Source: Colwellia sp. (GTDB taxonomy: Bacteria; Pseudomonadota; Gammaproteobacteria; Enterobacterales; Alteromonadaceae). From it: a stretch of DNA of 33,961 nt. The stretch is from positions 1 to 33,961 of the forward strand of contig JALJPA010000024.1 of assembly GCA_022969215.1 (NCBI GenBank), in the 5' to 3' direction. Under the pieces are notes generated by a model that was given only the letters and a program-made list of their open reading frames with translations, was not told where the DNA came from and did not search any database. Shown here piece by piece: positions 1 through 8,154 of the stretch (within the stretch, counting starts at the first letter, position 1; each line of letters opens with the position of its first letter). The position numbers and the translations under genes were made by a program.

Positions 1-1
1 A

Positions 2-406
2 AGCGGCAACCCATTGCCGGGTGACAGCTTCACCATCAGTGAGCAAGAGGAAAAAAGTGTCTTTGACACCATTAACGACGCTATTTCTTGGATGGAACAA
101 GGCTCTGTGTCAGCCAATCCAGAGCAACATCAAGTAGATTACAGTGCGTTACTTAATCAACTTAACTCTTCCATGAGCCATATAACGTCAAGGCGAGTAG
201 ATTCAGGTATCCGTTTACAAGTACTTGATAGTCAAGAAAATAGGCACCTAGACACTGAGCTGGCGCTAACGAGCAGCAAAAGTAGCATTGAAGATTTAGA
301 CTTTGCCAAAGCCATCTCAGAGTTTGAACAAGCAAAACTAGCCTTACAAGCCTCTCAGCAGACGTTTAGTAAGGTGCAAGGCTTAAGCTTATTTAATTAT
401 ATCTAA
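2..406 (+). CDS. flgL: FlgL, flagellar hook-filament junction protein (3' part only)
   Basis: The gene is cut by the left edge: the reading frame is open from base 2, so only the last 134 residues are present. FlgL (HAP3) sits between hook and filament and is a flagellin-fold protein. The visible part ends in a helical C-terminus typical of FlgL (LEDLDFAKAISEFEQ is close to SIEDLDFAKAISEFEQ here, finishing LSLFNYI), which corresponds to the D1/D0 helices. The TTG at 14 is an internal codon, not a start. The position immediately before the flagellin genes is the usual place for flgL at the end of the flgKL unit. No clear intrinsic terminator follows; a sigma-54-like promoter for the first flagellin begins 35 bases after the stop codon. 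Confidence 0.9.
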   Translation, partial: SGNPLPGDSFTISEQEEKSVFDTINDAISWMEQGSVSANPEQHQVDYSALLNQLNSSMSHITSRRVDSGIRLQVLDSQENRHLDTELALTSSKSSIEDLDFAKAISEFEQAKLALQASQQTFSKVQGLSLFNYI

Positions 407-440
407 TTATTTTAAAGAAAAGCATCTCCATTTTTTAAAG

Positions 441-457
441 TGGCATTATTTATGCTT
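441..457 (+). promoter_or_regulatory. Sigma-54-type promoter for flagellin 1
   Basis: TGGCAT-N5-ATGCTT: GG and GC are separated by exactly ten bases, matching the -24/-12 consensus TGGCAC-N5-TTGC with two changes. Transcription would begin near 467, giving a leader of about 128 bases before the flagellin ATG. In Vibrio the major flagellin flaA is also sigma-54 dependent, so the placement is sensible. Confidence 0.65.
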
Positions 458-533
458 TACATAACTAGTAACAAAAATAACAAATAGCTGTGGCGTTTAA
501 AAGTTAACCCAGCAATTTTATGACTAAAAGAGC

Positions 534-556
534 AGAAGCTTTAATTTTAAGCTTCT
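534..556 (+). other. Hairpin in the flagellin 1 leader
   Basis: AGAAGCTT (534-541) and AAGCTTCT (549-556) form a perfect 8-bp inverted repeat with a 7-base loop. It ends 38 bases before the flagellin ATG and is not followed by a T tract, so it looks like a 5'-UTR structure and not a terminator. Confidence 0.5.
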
Positions 557-594
557 AATAACAACAGTAAATGTAGACATTAGGAGCTATTATT

Positions 595-2046
595 ATGGCC
601 TTATCAGTAGTAACAAATACCGCGTCATTAAACGCACAACGTAATTTAACAAAATCTGGTGAAGGTCTAGCCACCTCAATGCAACGTTTGTCATCAGGTA
701 TGCGTATCAATAGCGCTAAAGATGATGCTGCGGGTATGCAAATCGCTAACCGATTAACTTCACAAATAAACGGTTTAGGTGTAGCCCAACGAAATGCTAA
801 TGATGGTATTTCCATGGCGCAAACCGCTGAAGGCGCGATGCAAGAATCATCAAATATCTTGCAACGTATGCGTGATTTATCATTGCAATCTGCCAATGGC
901 TCGAACTCTGCCGATGACCGTTCAGCACTACAAAAAGAAATGGGTGCCTTGCAACAAGAGTTAACGCGTATCGCTGAAACCACTAAATTTGGTGCGACCA
1001 GTTTACTTGATGGCTCTTTTGGTACGAAGCAATTTCAAGTCGGTGCTAATGCCAATGAAACCATTAATGTTACTTTAGGAAATATGTCAGCTGATGCTAT
1101 TGGTGCTTATGAAGTTAATGATCCATCTGCTGTTCTTGGTCTTCCAGCGACGCAAACTGCAGTGTTAGCGACAGCAATCGGCACAGTTGCTACGGCTAGT
1201 CTGAATATTAATGGCACGGCTATTCCTGATGCCGGTGTAACTGGCAAAGGTGCGGCTGAAGTTGCTGATACTATTAACGATGCTTCTGCTGGCGTTAAAG
1301 CGATTGCCAAGCTTGATGTTACTTTTTCCGCTTTAACTTCTGCTGATGATAGTGTATTAACTTTCCGAAAAGCAGGTGGTGTTGTTGATACCTATAACCT
1401 CGCTACTTTTGGTGGTGATGTCGATAGATTAGCAGAAGAAATGCAAGCAGATGGTTATGATGCTGTAGTCGATAATGGCTCATTAACTATTAAAGCCGTT
1501 GGTGTTGATGGTATACAAATGACAGGTACTACAGGTACGGCAACTTTAGCAAACAATGTTACTGGTGGTGGTGCTATTGCTGGTGGTGCAACGAATAATG
1601 ATATCAGTATCTCTTCTACCTTAACGCTTTCATCAGCGAATAAAATTGGTATTTCGGGTACCGATGTTGATGATATCTTAGCAGAAGGAACGAGTATAAC
1701 TGCAACAGGCGGAACTGGCTCTTTAACTACGGTTGAGTCTATTGATATCTCAGGAACCACTTCAGCGGGTTCACAAGATGCCTTAATTGTCATTGATGCA
1801 GCACTTGCACAAATTGATTCAACTAGAGCAGGCCTTGGTGCGGTGCAAAATCGTTTTAGTCACACTATTAGTAACTTAGCGAATGTGTCAGAAAATGTAT
1901 CGGCATCACGTAGCCGAATTCAAGATACTGATTTTGCTTCAGAAACTGCAATGATGACCAAGAACCAAATATTACAGCAAGCAGGTACTTCAATCTTGTC
2001 ACAAGCCAATCAGATTCCACAGGCTGCTGTTAGCTTATTAGGTTAA
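595..2046 (+). CDS. Flagellin 1 (483 aa)
   Basis: Major filament subunit, exported by the flagellar type III system and polymerised under the FliD cap. The N-terminal D0/D1 region spans about residues 1-165 (starts [18 protein letters not shown], contains [18 protein letters not shown]). The C-terminal D1/D0 region spans about residues 390-483 ([15 protein letters not shown], ends SLLG). Between them lies a variable region of about 220 residues containing a flagellin-IN-like stretch (LNINGTAI). The start is set by AGGAG eight bases upstream of ATG. It is the first of three tandem paralogues whose N-terminal ~165 residues are nearly identical while the centres diverge. Its promoter is sigma-54-like, unlike flagellin 3, suggesting the role of Vibrio FlaA. 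It lacks any HExxH motif. Confidence 0.95.
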   Translation: MALSVVTNTASLNAQRNLTKSGEGLATSMQRLSSGMRINSAKDDAAGMQIANRLTSQINGLGVAQRNANDGISMAQTAEGAMQESSNILQRMRDLSLQSANGSNSADDRSALQKEMGALQQELTRIAETTKFGATSLLDGSFGTKQFQVGANANETINVTLGNMSADAIGAYEVNDPSAVLGLPATQTAVLATAIGTVATASLNINGTAIPDAGVTGKGAAEVADTINDASAGVKAIAKLDVTFSALTSADDSVLTFRKAGGVVDTYNLATFGGDVDRLAEEMQADGYDAVVDNGSLTIKAVGVDGIQMTGTTGTATLANNVTGGGAIAGGATNNDISISSTLTLSSANKIGISGTDVDDILAEGTSITATGGTGSLTTVESIDISGTTSAGSQDALIVIDAALAQIDSTRAGLGAVQNRFSHTISNLANVSENVSASRSRIQDTDFASETAMMTKNQILQQAGTSILSQANQIPQAAVSLLG

Positions 2047-2142
2047 TTAATTGGCCTAGTTATTAGTATTCTTGCAGGTTATTGCTTACTCGTTATTGAT
2101 TGCAAGTAAATGCTCAGACTCTTTATCGCATGAGTTCTTATT

Positions 2143-2170
2143 AAAGGAAACCTTATTGGGTTTCCTTTTT
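2143..2170 (+). terminator. Intrinsic terminator after flagellin 1
   Basis: A perfect 10-bp stem (AAAGGAAACC, 2143-2152, with GGTTTCCTTT, 2159-2168) has a 6-base loop and runs into a T tract. It lies about 100 bases after the flagellin 1 stop and should insulate flagellin 1 from flagellin 2. Confidence 0.85.
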
Positions 2171-2221
2171 AGTTTTATCGGTTGCTAGTTTCACTACGGA
2201 AAAAGAGTTAAGTGGTAAAAG

Positions 2222-2250
2222 CTAAGCCTAAGTATAAGGCTAAGTTTTTT
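2222..2250 (+). terminator. Second, weaker terminator-like hairpin
   Basis: CTAAGCCT (2222-2229) pairs with AGGCTAAG (2237-2244) with one A-A mismatch, followed by six T residues. It sits 50 bases beyond the strong terminator and may act as a backup. Confidence 0.5.
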
Positions 2251-2353
2251 ATTACTTGTCAATTATTTGACTGAAAAACAACCAGTTTTAGGTTGATTTA
2301 TCTAAAGGTGTTTTGTTTTTGTAACTGACTGTTATCTAATTGATTTATAAACT

Positions 2354-2369
2354 TGGCTTGCTTCTTGAT
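2354..2369 (+). promoter_or_regulatory. Possible sigma-54-like promoter for flagellin 2
   Basis: TGGCTT-N5-TTGAT has correct spacing but GA instead of the -12 GC. No convincing sigma-28 element was found in this gap, so the flagellin 2 promoter class is unresolved. Confidence 0.3.
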
Positions 2370-2439
2370 TGTATTAATAAGTAAGTGGGGGCTTTACATT
2401 TTCAATGAGCTTCTAAAGATACAAAATTAGGAGATCATT

Positions 2440-3909
2440 ATGGCTTTATCTGTAATTACTAACACTGCGTCACTTAATGCCCAGAGAAATTTATCCAGAT
2501 CAGGTGAAGGCCTAGCAACCTCAATGCAACGTTTATCTTCTGGCTTGCGTATAAATAGCGCAAAAGATGATGCTGCCGGCATGCAAATAGCCAACCGTTT
2601 AACTTCTCAGATAAATGGATTGGCGGTCGCGCAGCGTAATGCCAACGACGGAATATCTATGGCGCAAACGGCAGAAGGTGCGATGCAAGAATCGTCAAAC
2701 ATCTTACAACGTATGCGTGACCTAGCCTTACAATCAGCCAATGGCTCTAACTCTGCCGATGACAGAGAAGCATTACAAAAGGAAGTCGGTGCTTTACAGC
2801 AAGAATTAACCCGTATTTCTGAAACCACTAAATTTGGCGCAACTAGCTTGCTTGATGGTAGCTTCGGCACTAAGCAGTTCCAAGTCGGCGCTAATGCCAA
2901 TGAAACCATTAATGTCACCTTAGGTAATATGGCGGCAAATGCTATAGGTGCTCATCAAATCCAAGGTGCGGGTACCGCAGCTGCGGCTAATAGCCTGGGT
3001 GATATTGAAGCATCATTGCTAGCTGCCAATATGGGCACAACTGCAGACACCTGGAATATCAATGGTACCAATGTATCTTTTCTTGCTGGTGATGGTGCTT
3101 CAACTATCGCAAAAAATATTACTGATGCTTCTACTGGGGTAAATGCCGAGGCTGTGCTTTCTACCCGCATCCAAGGTTTGTCAGCCTCAGATGCAGGTAC
3201 CTTTAATATCTATAAAGAAGGAGCAGTAGAGGATACCTTTGTCTTAGCCTCTTACGGCGGTGATATGGAGCGTCTTGCTGAAGACTTACAAGCTGCAGGC
3301 TACAATGCTGTATTTGATAAAGACCTTAATGCTGGTGCTGGTGGGATAGACGTTGTGGCGACAGATGTAGATGGTTTTGAAGTAACAGCTGCTGCCGGTG
3401 GTACAATTCAAATGGGGCCACCAGGTGGCTTATTGACTTCAGGAGCTGGTGCACTTTCTCACTCAGCAGAGTTACAACTATCCTCATCGGCAAAAATTGG
3501 TATCTCTGGTAATACCGTAGATGAAATACTAGGGCAGGGTTTTGCCGGTGGTAATGTTGCCGCTAGTGGTGGGGCAAGTGCCTTGAACTCGGTTGAGGCT
3601 ATAGATATTTCAGGAGTCACTTCAGCTAATTCTCAGTCAGCCGTAGAGGTGATTGATGCGGCATTAGCACAAATAGACTCAGCAAGGGCTGGCTTGGGTG
3701 CGGTGCAAAACCGCTTTACTCATACCATCAGTAACTTGGCAAACGTGCAAGAGAATGTATCTTCATCACGAAGTCGTATTCAAGATACTGACTTTGCCAA
3801 AGAAACCGCAGAAATGACTAAAAATCAAATTCTTCAACAAGCGGGCACCAGTATTTTGTCGCAAGCAAACCAAATCCCGCAGGCGGCAATTAGTTTACTG
3901 GGTGGCTAA
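2440..3909 (+). CDS. Flagellin 2 (489 aa)
   Basis: Second tandem flagellin and filament subunit. Residues 1-165 match flagellin 1 almost residue for residue ([18 protein letters not shown]), as do the C-terminal ~95 residues ([15 protein letters not shown], ends SLLGG). The central region differs and is rich in Ala/Gly (for example a [11 protein letters not shown] stretch and [10 protein letters not shown], a flagellin-IN-like segment). The ATG is preceded by AGGAG at good spacing. It is bounded by terminators on both sides, so it is probably a monocistronic unit. It has no HExxH motif. Tandem duplication with diversification of the exposed domain is the simplest origin; whether it is a major or minor subunit cannot be told from sequence. 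Confidence 0.95.
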   Translation: MALSVITNTASLNAQRNLSRSGEGLATSMQRLSSGLRINSAKDDAAGMQIANRLTSQINGLAVAQRNANDGISMAQTAEGAMQESSNILQRMRDLALQSANGSNSADDREALQKEVGALQQELTRISETTKFGATSLLDGSFGTKQFQVGANANETINVTLGNMAANAIGAHQIQGAGTAAAANSLGDIEASLLAANMGTTADTWNINGTNVSFLAGDGASTIAKNITDASTGVNAEAVLSTRIQGLSASDAGTFNIYKEGAVEDTFVLASYGGDMERLAEDLQAAGYNAVFDKDLNAGAGGIDVVATDVDGFEVTAAAGGTIQMGPPGGLLTSGAGALSHSAELQLSSSAKIGISGNTVDEILGQGFAGGNVAASGGASALNSVEAIDISGVTSANSQSAVEVIDAALAQIDSARAGLGAVQNRFTHTISNLANVQENVSSSRSRIQDTDFAKETAEMTKNQILQQAGTSILSQANQIPQAAISLLGG

Positions 3910-3927
3910 TCAAGTAGAACGGTACTT

Positions 3928-3963
3928 AAAAAAGGTTAAACAGTTAATGTTTAGCCTTTTTTT
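3928..3963 (+). terminator. Intrinsic terminator after flagellin 2
   Basis: The 14-bp stem 3928-3941 / 3949-3962 contains one G-U pair, with a 7-base loop and a T run. It starts 19 bases after the flagellin 2 stop codon. Confidence 0.85.
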
Positions 3964-3970
3964 ATCCGTT

Positions 3971-4018
3971 CAATATTGAGTTCTCAACATAATATTGATT
4001 TCTCAACTCAATATTATG
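3971..4018. repeat. Overlapping AT-rich inverted repeats
   Basis: CATAATATTGA (3988-3998) and TCAATATTATG (4008-4018) are an exact 11-bp inverted repeat. AATATTGAG at 3972-3980 can pair with CTCAATATT at 4007-4015 as an alternative. The TTCTCAAC motif occurs twice. Confidence 0.6.
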
Positions 4019-4110
4019 TATCTTTGTATGGGTAACTATCTGATAAATTGTGATTTGCACTATTTTATTGGTTTGATGGCGCAGAACAATACAATATAGA
4101 TCTTTACATT

Positions 4111-4140
4111 CTTTAATCTTTTTTTGTAAAAAGATTAAAG
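4111..4140. repeat. 13-bp perfect inverted repeat touching the flagellin 3 promoter
   Basis: CTTTAATCTTTTT (4111-4123) and AAAAAGATTAAAG (4128-4140) are exact reverse complements around a 4-base centre. The right arm includes the first bases of the sigma-28 -35 element, so it could be an operator or a hairpin that blocks read-through. Confidence 0.65.
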
Positions 4141-4162
4141 TTAATTTTCCAGCTGCCGTTAA
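4136..4162 (+). promoter_or_regulatory. Sigma-28 (FliA) promoter for flagellin 3
   Basis: TAAAGTTA (4136-4143), an 11-base spacer and GCCGTTAA (4155-4162) match the FliA consensus TAAAGTTT-N11-GCCGATAA with one change in each box and exact spacing. Transcription would start near 4170. Confidence 0.85.
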
Positions 4163-4276
4163 GGTGTATAGAACGGAGCTGCTTTGATTGATTTGTTGAT
4201 AACCTTCTCGGTTGATTAACGGCTCCTGGTTAATACAACTAACTAAATAATTACATTTTGTAATCAGGAGTTTACC

Positions 4277-5692
4277 ATGGCTTTATCAGTAATAACTAAC
4301 ACCGCATCACTTAACGCTCAGCGTAACCTAAGTAAGTCAAGTGAAGGCTTACAAACTTCAATGCAACGTTTATCATCGGGTATGCGCATTAACAGTGCGA
4401 AAGATGATGCGGCTGGTTTGCAGATTGCTAATCGTTTAACTTCACAAATAAATGGTTTAGGTGTAGCGCAACGAAATGCCAATGACGGTATTTCAATGGC
4501 ACAAACTGCTGAAGGCGCGTTGCAAGAATCATCAAACATATTACAACGTATGCGTGATCTGTCATTACAATCGGCTAACGGTTCAAACTCTGCCGATGAT
4601 CGTGCCGCTCTACAAAAAGAAGTGGGTGCTTTACAGCAAGAGCTAACCCGTATCGCGGAAACCACTAAGTTTGGTGCGACTAGCTTGCTTGATGGCTCTT
4701 TTGGCACCAAACAGTTTCAAGTCGGTGCAAATGCAAATGAAACTATTAATGTTTCATTAACGGATGTTTCGGCTGATGCTATTGGTGTGAATGAAATATC
4801 AGGGATAGCTTCTAAAGCAGCGGATGGTACAACACTTGGTGATGCTGAAGATGCATTATTGGCAGCTAACCATGGTACAACCGGTGACACTTGGAGTTTA
4901 AATGGTAAATCAGTGACTATCACTGGCGGTGACGGTGCGAAGGATATAGCTGACACGATTAATGGACTGGCAACAGGCGTAACTGCAGAAGCTAAGCTAT
5001 CAACAACGTTAACTGCTTTAGATTCGGCTTCGGGTGGTAACTTAAATATTGGTACTGATAGCTATGACTTAGCAACATACGGTGGTGATGCCGCTCGCTT
5101 AGCTGAAGATATGGTTGCTGATGGTTATGATGTTATTGAGTCAGGCGGTAATTTAACTATTAATGCTACTGGTGTTAACGGTATTGAACTTACTGCTTTC
5201 GCTACAGGTACCGCAGTGCTTGGTGGTGGTACCGCTGCAGGTGCGCAATCAGTATCTTCTCAGTTAAATTTAGCTTCCTCTGATAAAATAGGTGTTTCTG
5301 GTGCAACTGTTGATGAGATTTTAGGAACAGGTACTGGTGCCATTGCTGCAACTGGTGGTGCAAGTGCCTTAACCTCTGTTGAATCAATCGATATATCGGG
5401 TGCTACTTCAGACAGCGCACAAAAAGCTATTAAAACTATCGATGCCGCGTTAGCGCAAATTGATAGCCAGCGTGCTGACTTAGGTGCGGTGCAAAACCGT
5501 TTTTCTCATACCATTAGCAACCTAGCGAATATCTCTGAAAATGTATCATCATCACGTAGCCGAATTCAAGATACTGACTTTGCTTCTGAAACAGCGATTA
5601 TGACTAAAAACCAAATATTGCAACAAGCAGGTACGTCAATCTTGGCTCAGTCTAACCAGTTACCACAAGCTGCATTAAGCTTAATCGGTTAA
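4277..5692 (+). CDS. Flagellin 3 (471 aa)
   Basis: Third tandem flagellin. It has the conserved N-terminal helical region ([37 protein letters not shown]) and C-terminal region ([15 protein letters not shown], ending LSLIG), with a divergent centre of about 215 residues containing a flagellin-IN-like [10 protein letters not shown] segment. The ATG follows AGGAG. It is preceded by a near-consensus FliA promoter, so it should be expressed late, after the hook is complete and FlgM is exported, unlike the sigma-54-like control of flagellin 1. A strong terminator follows. It contains no protease motif. Confidence 0.95.
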   Translation: MALSVITNTASLNAQRNLSKSSEGLQTSMQRLSSGMRINSAKDDAAGLQIANRLTSQINGLGVAQRNANDGISMAQTAEGALQESSNILQRMRDLSLQSANGSNSADDRAALQKEVGALQQELTRIAETTKFGATSLLDGSFGTKQFQVGANANETINVSLTDVSADAIGVNEISGIASKAADGTTLGDAEDALLAANHGTTGDTWSLNGKSVTITGGDGAKDIADTINGLATGVTAEAKLSTTLTALDSASGGNLNIGTDSYDLATYGGDAARLAEDMVADGYDVIESGGNLTINATGVNGIELTAFATGTAVLGGGTAAGAQSVSSQLNLASSDKIGVSGATVDEILGTGTGAIAATGGASALTSVESIDISGATSDSAQKAIKTIDAALAQIDSQRADLGAVQNRFSHTISNLANISENVSSSRSRIQDTDFASETAIMTKNQILQQAGTSILAQSNQLPQAALSLIG

Positions 5693-5697
5693 TACAG

Positions 5698-5720
5698 TTT
5701 AGGTTCAGGTTCGACCTAAA
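5698..5720 (+). other. Short hairpin after flagellin 3
   Basis: TTTAGGT (5698-5704) and ACCTAAA (5714-5720) form a perfect 7-bp stem just after the stop codon, immediately before the main terminator. It may stabilise the mRNA 3' end. Confidence 0.45.
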
Positions 5721-5727
5721 ACTAGAG

Positions 5728-5760
5728 AAAAGGAAGGGGCCTAAAAACTCCTTCCTTTTT
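5728..5760 (+). terminator. Intrinsic terminator after flagellin 3
   Basis: AAAAGGAAGG (5728-5737) pairs with CCTTCCTTTT (5750-5759), with a loop of about 12 bases and a T run. Confidence 0.85.
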
Positions 5761-5855
5761 GTGTTTTGATAAAGTGACCACGACAATTTATACTGATTAA
5801 TAGTGTGTAAATTCATTGTGAAAGTACGTGGTATAATTTAAATAAGGAGCATGCC

Positions 5856-6272
5856 ATGAGTGTAGTCCAAAATGGTACTGACCTCGGGTTAACTAACTTA
5901 GCGTCTGAATTTAAACGTGTCAGTGATAGCAGTGCAGATAACGGTGCTGTAACTAAGAGCGAGCAGCAAGCGGTCACAAATAGGCAGCAAGATAATATCA
6001 ATGCTAGCCAAAAAACTACTGAAGAGACGGAAGTAGCGCAACCATTAACCGCTAAACAGTTAGAGAAAGTGGCGCAACAATTGCAAGATTTTGTTGGGGA
6101 CTTAAATCGTAGTTTAGAGTTTTCTGTTGATAAAGACTCTGGTCGTGATGTGATTAAAGTTTTCGATAAAAAATCAGGAGATTTACTTAAACAGTTTCCT
6201 TCTGAAGAAGTGCTGACTCTAGTGTCTAAATTGTCCGAGATGGTTGGCGGATTTATTGATACTAAAGTTTAG
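5856..6272 (+). CDS. flaG: FlaG-family protein (138 aa)
   Basis: Small FlaG-family protein, thought to influence filament length or stability. The first ~60 residues are polar and low in hydrophobics. The conserved FlaG domain covers about residues 65-138: LNRSLEFSVDKDSGRDVIKV followed by a K-S-G-D-L-L-K-Q-F-P motif and a final helix. The ATG has a good AGGAG site. It sits after the flagellins and 97 bases before fliD, the usual polar-flagellum order. A TGGTATAAT extended -10 sequence near 5828-5836 could be a sigma-70 start; no sigma-28 or sigma-54 box was recognised. Confidence 0.9.
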   Translation: MSVVQNGTDLGLTNLASEFKRVSDSSADNGAVTKSEQQAVTNRQQDNINASQKTTEETEVAQPLTAKQLEKVAQQLQDFVGDLNRSLEFSVDKDSGRDVIKVFDKKSGDLLKQFPSEEVLTLVSKLSEMVGGFIDTKV

Positions 6273-6285
6273 TTAAGTTAGGTTT

Positions 6286-6343
6286 AACTAAGTAAAACTA
6301 AGTAAAATGCAGTTTAGTTATGTATATTAGTTATGTATATTAG
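6286..6343. repeat. Two tandem repeats upstream of fliD
   Basis: A 10-bp unit AACTAAGTAA occurs twice at 6286-6305. A 13-bp unit TTAGTTATGTATA occurs twice at 6314-6339, followed by TTAG. Both lie in the flaG-fliD gap. Confidence 0.8.
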
Positions 6344-6369
6344 CAAGGTTAAAGGTTAAGGAGACTGTT

Positions 6370-8109
6370 ATGGCGGCTATTTCATTCACAGGTATTGGCT
6401 CTGGCTTACAAGTAAGCGATATTGTTAATGCTATTGTTAATGCTGAAAAGGTTCCTTTTGAGTCTCGAGTGGCACGTCAACAAGGTGCATTCACCACCGA
6501 TATTTCAGCGGTTGGTGCGTTAAAATCAGCCCTTGAAGCGGTTACAGCTTCTTTTGAAGGCTTAGGTGATGTTGAGCAATACCAACAACGCACCGCTAGC
6601 GGTCGTGATGATTTCATCGGTCTTAGTTCAGATAAAGCCGCGGAAATTGGTAAATATTCAATTGAAGTTAAGGCTTTAGCCAGTGCGCATAAATTGATGT
6701 CTGGCGCTATCGCCGATACCGAAGCCGTCGGTGAAGGCACTTTAACCATAGAGTCTGGCAGTAATAACTTTAATGTCGGTGTTTCAGCCACGGCAACCTT
6801 AAGTGAAATACGTGATGCCATTAATGACAGTGCTGATAACAAATCAGTTTCAGCGACCATAATCACCGATGCCTCAGGGCAACATTTGGTACTTAATAGT
6901 AAAGAAACCGGCATTGCCAATGCCATTAAAGTGACGGTAGATGATATAAGTGATGGTAACAATGCCGATAACCTTGGTTTATCACGATTAGCGTTTGATG
7001 CGACTAATAAACTCACTTCTGCTAATGGCTTTACTTCATCTGATACCGTGGGCTCAGGAACACTAACATTTAATTCAGATGATAATGATTTTACTGTGAC
7101 TATTGCCGCTTCTGATACGTTGTCGGACATTATGGAGACAATTAATAGTAGCAGCAATAACGACTCTGTAATAGCAAGTATTTTTAATGACGGTACCAGT
7201 GACTATTTGGTTTTTAGTAGTAAAGAACCAGGTGCAGCACACGCAATTACTGTTACAGCTGCAGATGACGATGCAAATAACTTAGATGGCTTAGGTATTT
7301 CTCAATTTACCACTACGAATATGATCGCAAGTACTAATGTTGAGAACATGGCTGAAACGGGCACAGCGACAGATGCCAAAATTGTTATCGATGGAACCAT
7401 TACAGCAACTAGTAGCACTAACGAATTTAAAGGTGTTATTGACGGTATTGATATAACCGCTAAGAAAATTCATGGTGTTGATGATGATATTAGTCAATTA
7501 TCAATAACTGAAGATAATAAAAACGTCGCTAGTGGCATTAATACTTTTATCGAAAGCTTTAATGCTTTGGTAGATTTAAGTAATCAACTGGGTCAAGCGG
7601 GTGAAGGTAGTACTGGTGTCTTAGCAGGCGACTCCATGCTTCGTGGAATAATGAGTAAAATTCGCGGCCAGTTTAATAAAGCATTTGATTCTGGTAATGG
7701 GAATACATTGACCTTGTCTCAGCTTGGTGTTCGAACCGAACGTGATGGTAAATTAAGTTTTGAGCAAGAGACCTTGGATGATTTGATAGAGCAAGACCCT
7801 GATGCCGTGCAAACCTTTCTCTTAGGTGCTGATGGAGATAACGGTTTTGTTAATGATATGAATACCTTTATTGGTTTTTATACTGATAAAGACGGTGTCA
7901 TTCAGCAGCGTATTGATGGTAAAAACACCCAAATTGATAAATTAAGTAATGATCTTGAGGCACATCAGTTGAAAATGGACTCGCTAGAAGCAAGACTTTT
8001 TGCGCAATACAATGCCATGGATTTGATGGTCGCACAAATGAACAACACGAGTTCATATTTGATGGCACAACTCGATAATATGCCTGGCGTGGTGAGAAAG
8101 AGTAAATAG
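6370..8109 (+). CDS. fliD: FliD, flagellar filament cap (579 aa)
   Basis: Caps the growing filament and folds incoming flagellin; also called HAP2. The N-terminus (SFTGIGSGLQVSDIVNAIV) is a FliD hallmark, and the C-terminal helical part (about 400-579) ends in an aligned coiled-coil region (QIDKLSNDLEAHQLKMDSLE, then AQMNNTSSYLMAQL). The centre holds two similar ~90-residue modules, at about 121-215 and 228-320, each starting G-x-G-T-L-T-[IF] and containing an SKE[TP]G motif: an internal duplication of the flagellin-IN-type unit. This makes the protein longer than the roughly 450-470 residues common in enterics. The start has AAGGAG. The downstream neighbour is convergent. Confidence 0.95.
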   Translation: MAAISFTGIGSGLQVSDIVNAIVNAEKVPFESRVARQQGAFTTDISAVGALKSALEAVTASFEGLGDVEQYQQRTASGRDDFIGLSSDKAAEIGKYSIEVKALASAHKLMSGAIADTEAVGEGTLTIESGSNNFNVGVSATATLSEIRDAINDSADNKSVSATIITDASGQHLVLNSKETGIANAIKVTVDDISDGNNADNLGLSRLAFDATNKLTSANGFTSSDTVGSGTLTFNSDDNDFTVTIAASDTLSDIMETINSSSNNDSVIASIFNDGTSDYLVFSSKEPGAAHAITVTAADDDANNLDGLGISQFTTTNMIASTNVENMAETGTATDAKIVIDGTITATSSTNEFKGVIDGIDITAKKIHGVDDDISQLSITEDNKNVASGINTFIESFNALVDLSNQLGQAGEGSTGVLAGDSMLRGIMSKIRGQFNKAFDSGNGNTLTLSQLGVRTERDGKLSFEQETLDDLIEQDPDAVQTFLLGADGDNGFVNDMNTFIGFYTDKDGVIQQRIDGKNTQIDKLSNDLEAHQLKMDSLEARLFAQYNAMDLMVAQMNNTSSYLMAQLDNMPGVVRKSK

Positions 8110-8154
8110 CACCCGCTTGGAATAAATCTTAGCTCACGAGACCATAGCGTTCCT

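Larger units (their letters stand above)
2047..2439. other. Intergenic region between flagellins 1 and 2
   Basis: The gap of 393 bases holds two consecutive terminator-like hairpins (2143-2170 and 2222-2250), a weak sigma-54-like element (2354-2369) and the flagellin 2 ribosome-binding site (AGGAG). No ORF with coding character was seen. Confidence 0.7.
3910..4276. other. Intergenic region between flagellins 2 and 3
   Basis: The 367-base gap contains a strong terminator (3928-3963), overlapping AT-rich inverted repeats (3971-4018), a 13-bp perfect inverted repeat (4111-4140) that abuts a sigma-28 promoter (4136-4162), and a leader of about 105 bases. No gene was seen. Confidence 0.75.

Noticed and set aside
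555-983. Long minus-strand open frames over the flagellin N-terminal coding regions (also 2607-2918 and 4318-4710)
   Set aside because: They recur at the same place in all three flagellins because the plus-strand codons are conserved, and their products are Cys/Ser/Ile-rich with no start signals. They are antisense shadows.
2175-2182. ACCGATAA on the minus strand as a sigma-28 -10 box
   Set aside because: No matching -35 box at 11 bases and no minus-strand gene downstream.
595-5692. Metalloprotease motif in the three tandem flagellins
   Set aside because: Their central regions were read for HExxH and none was found; only the minus-strand flagellin has it.
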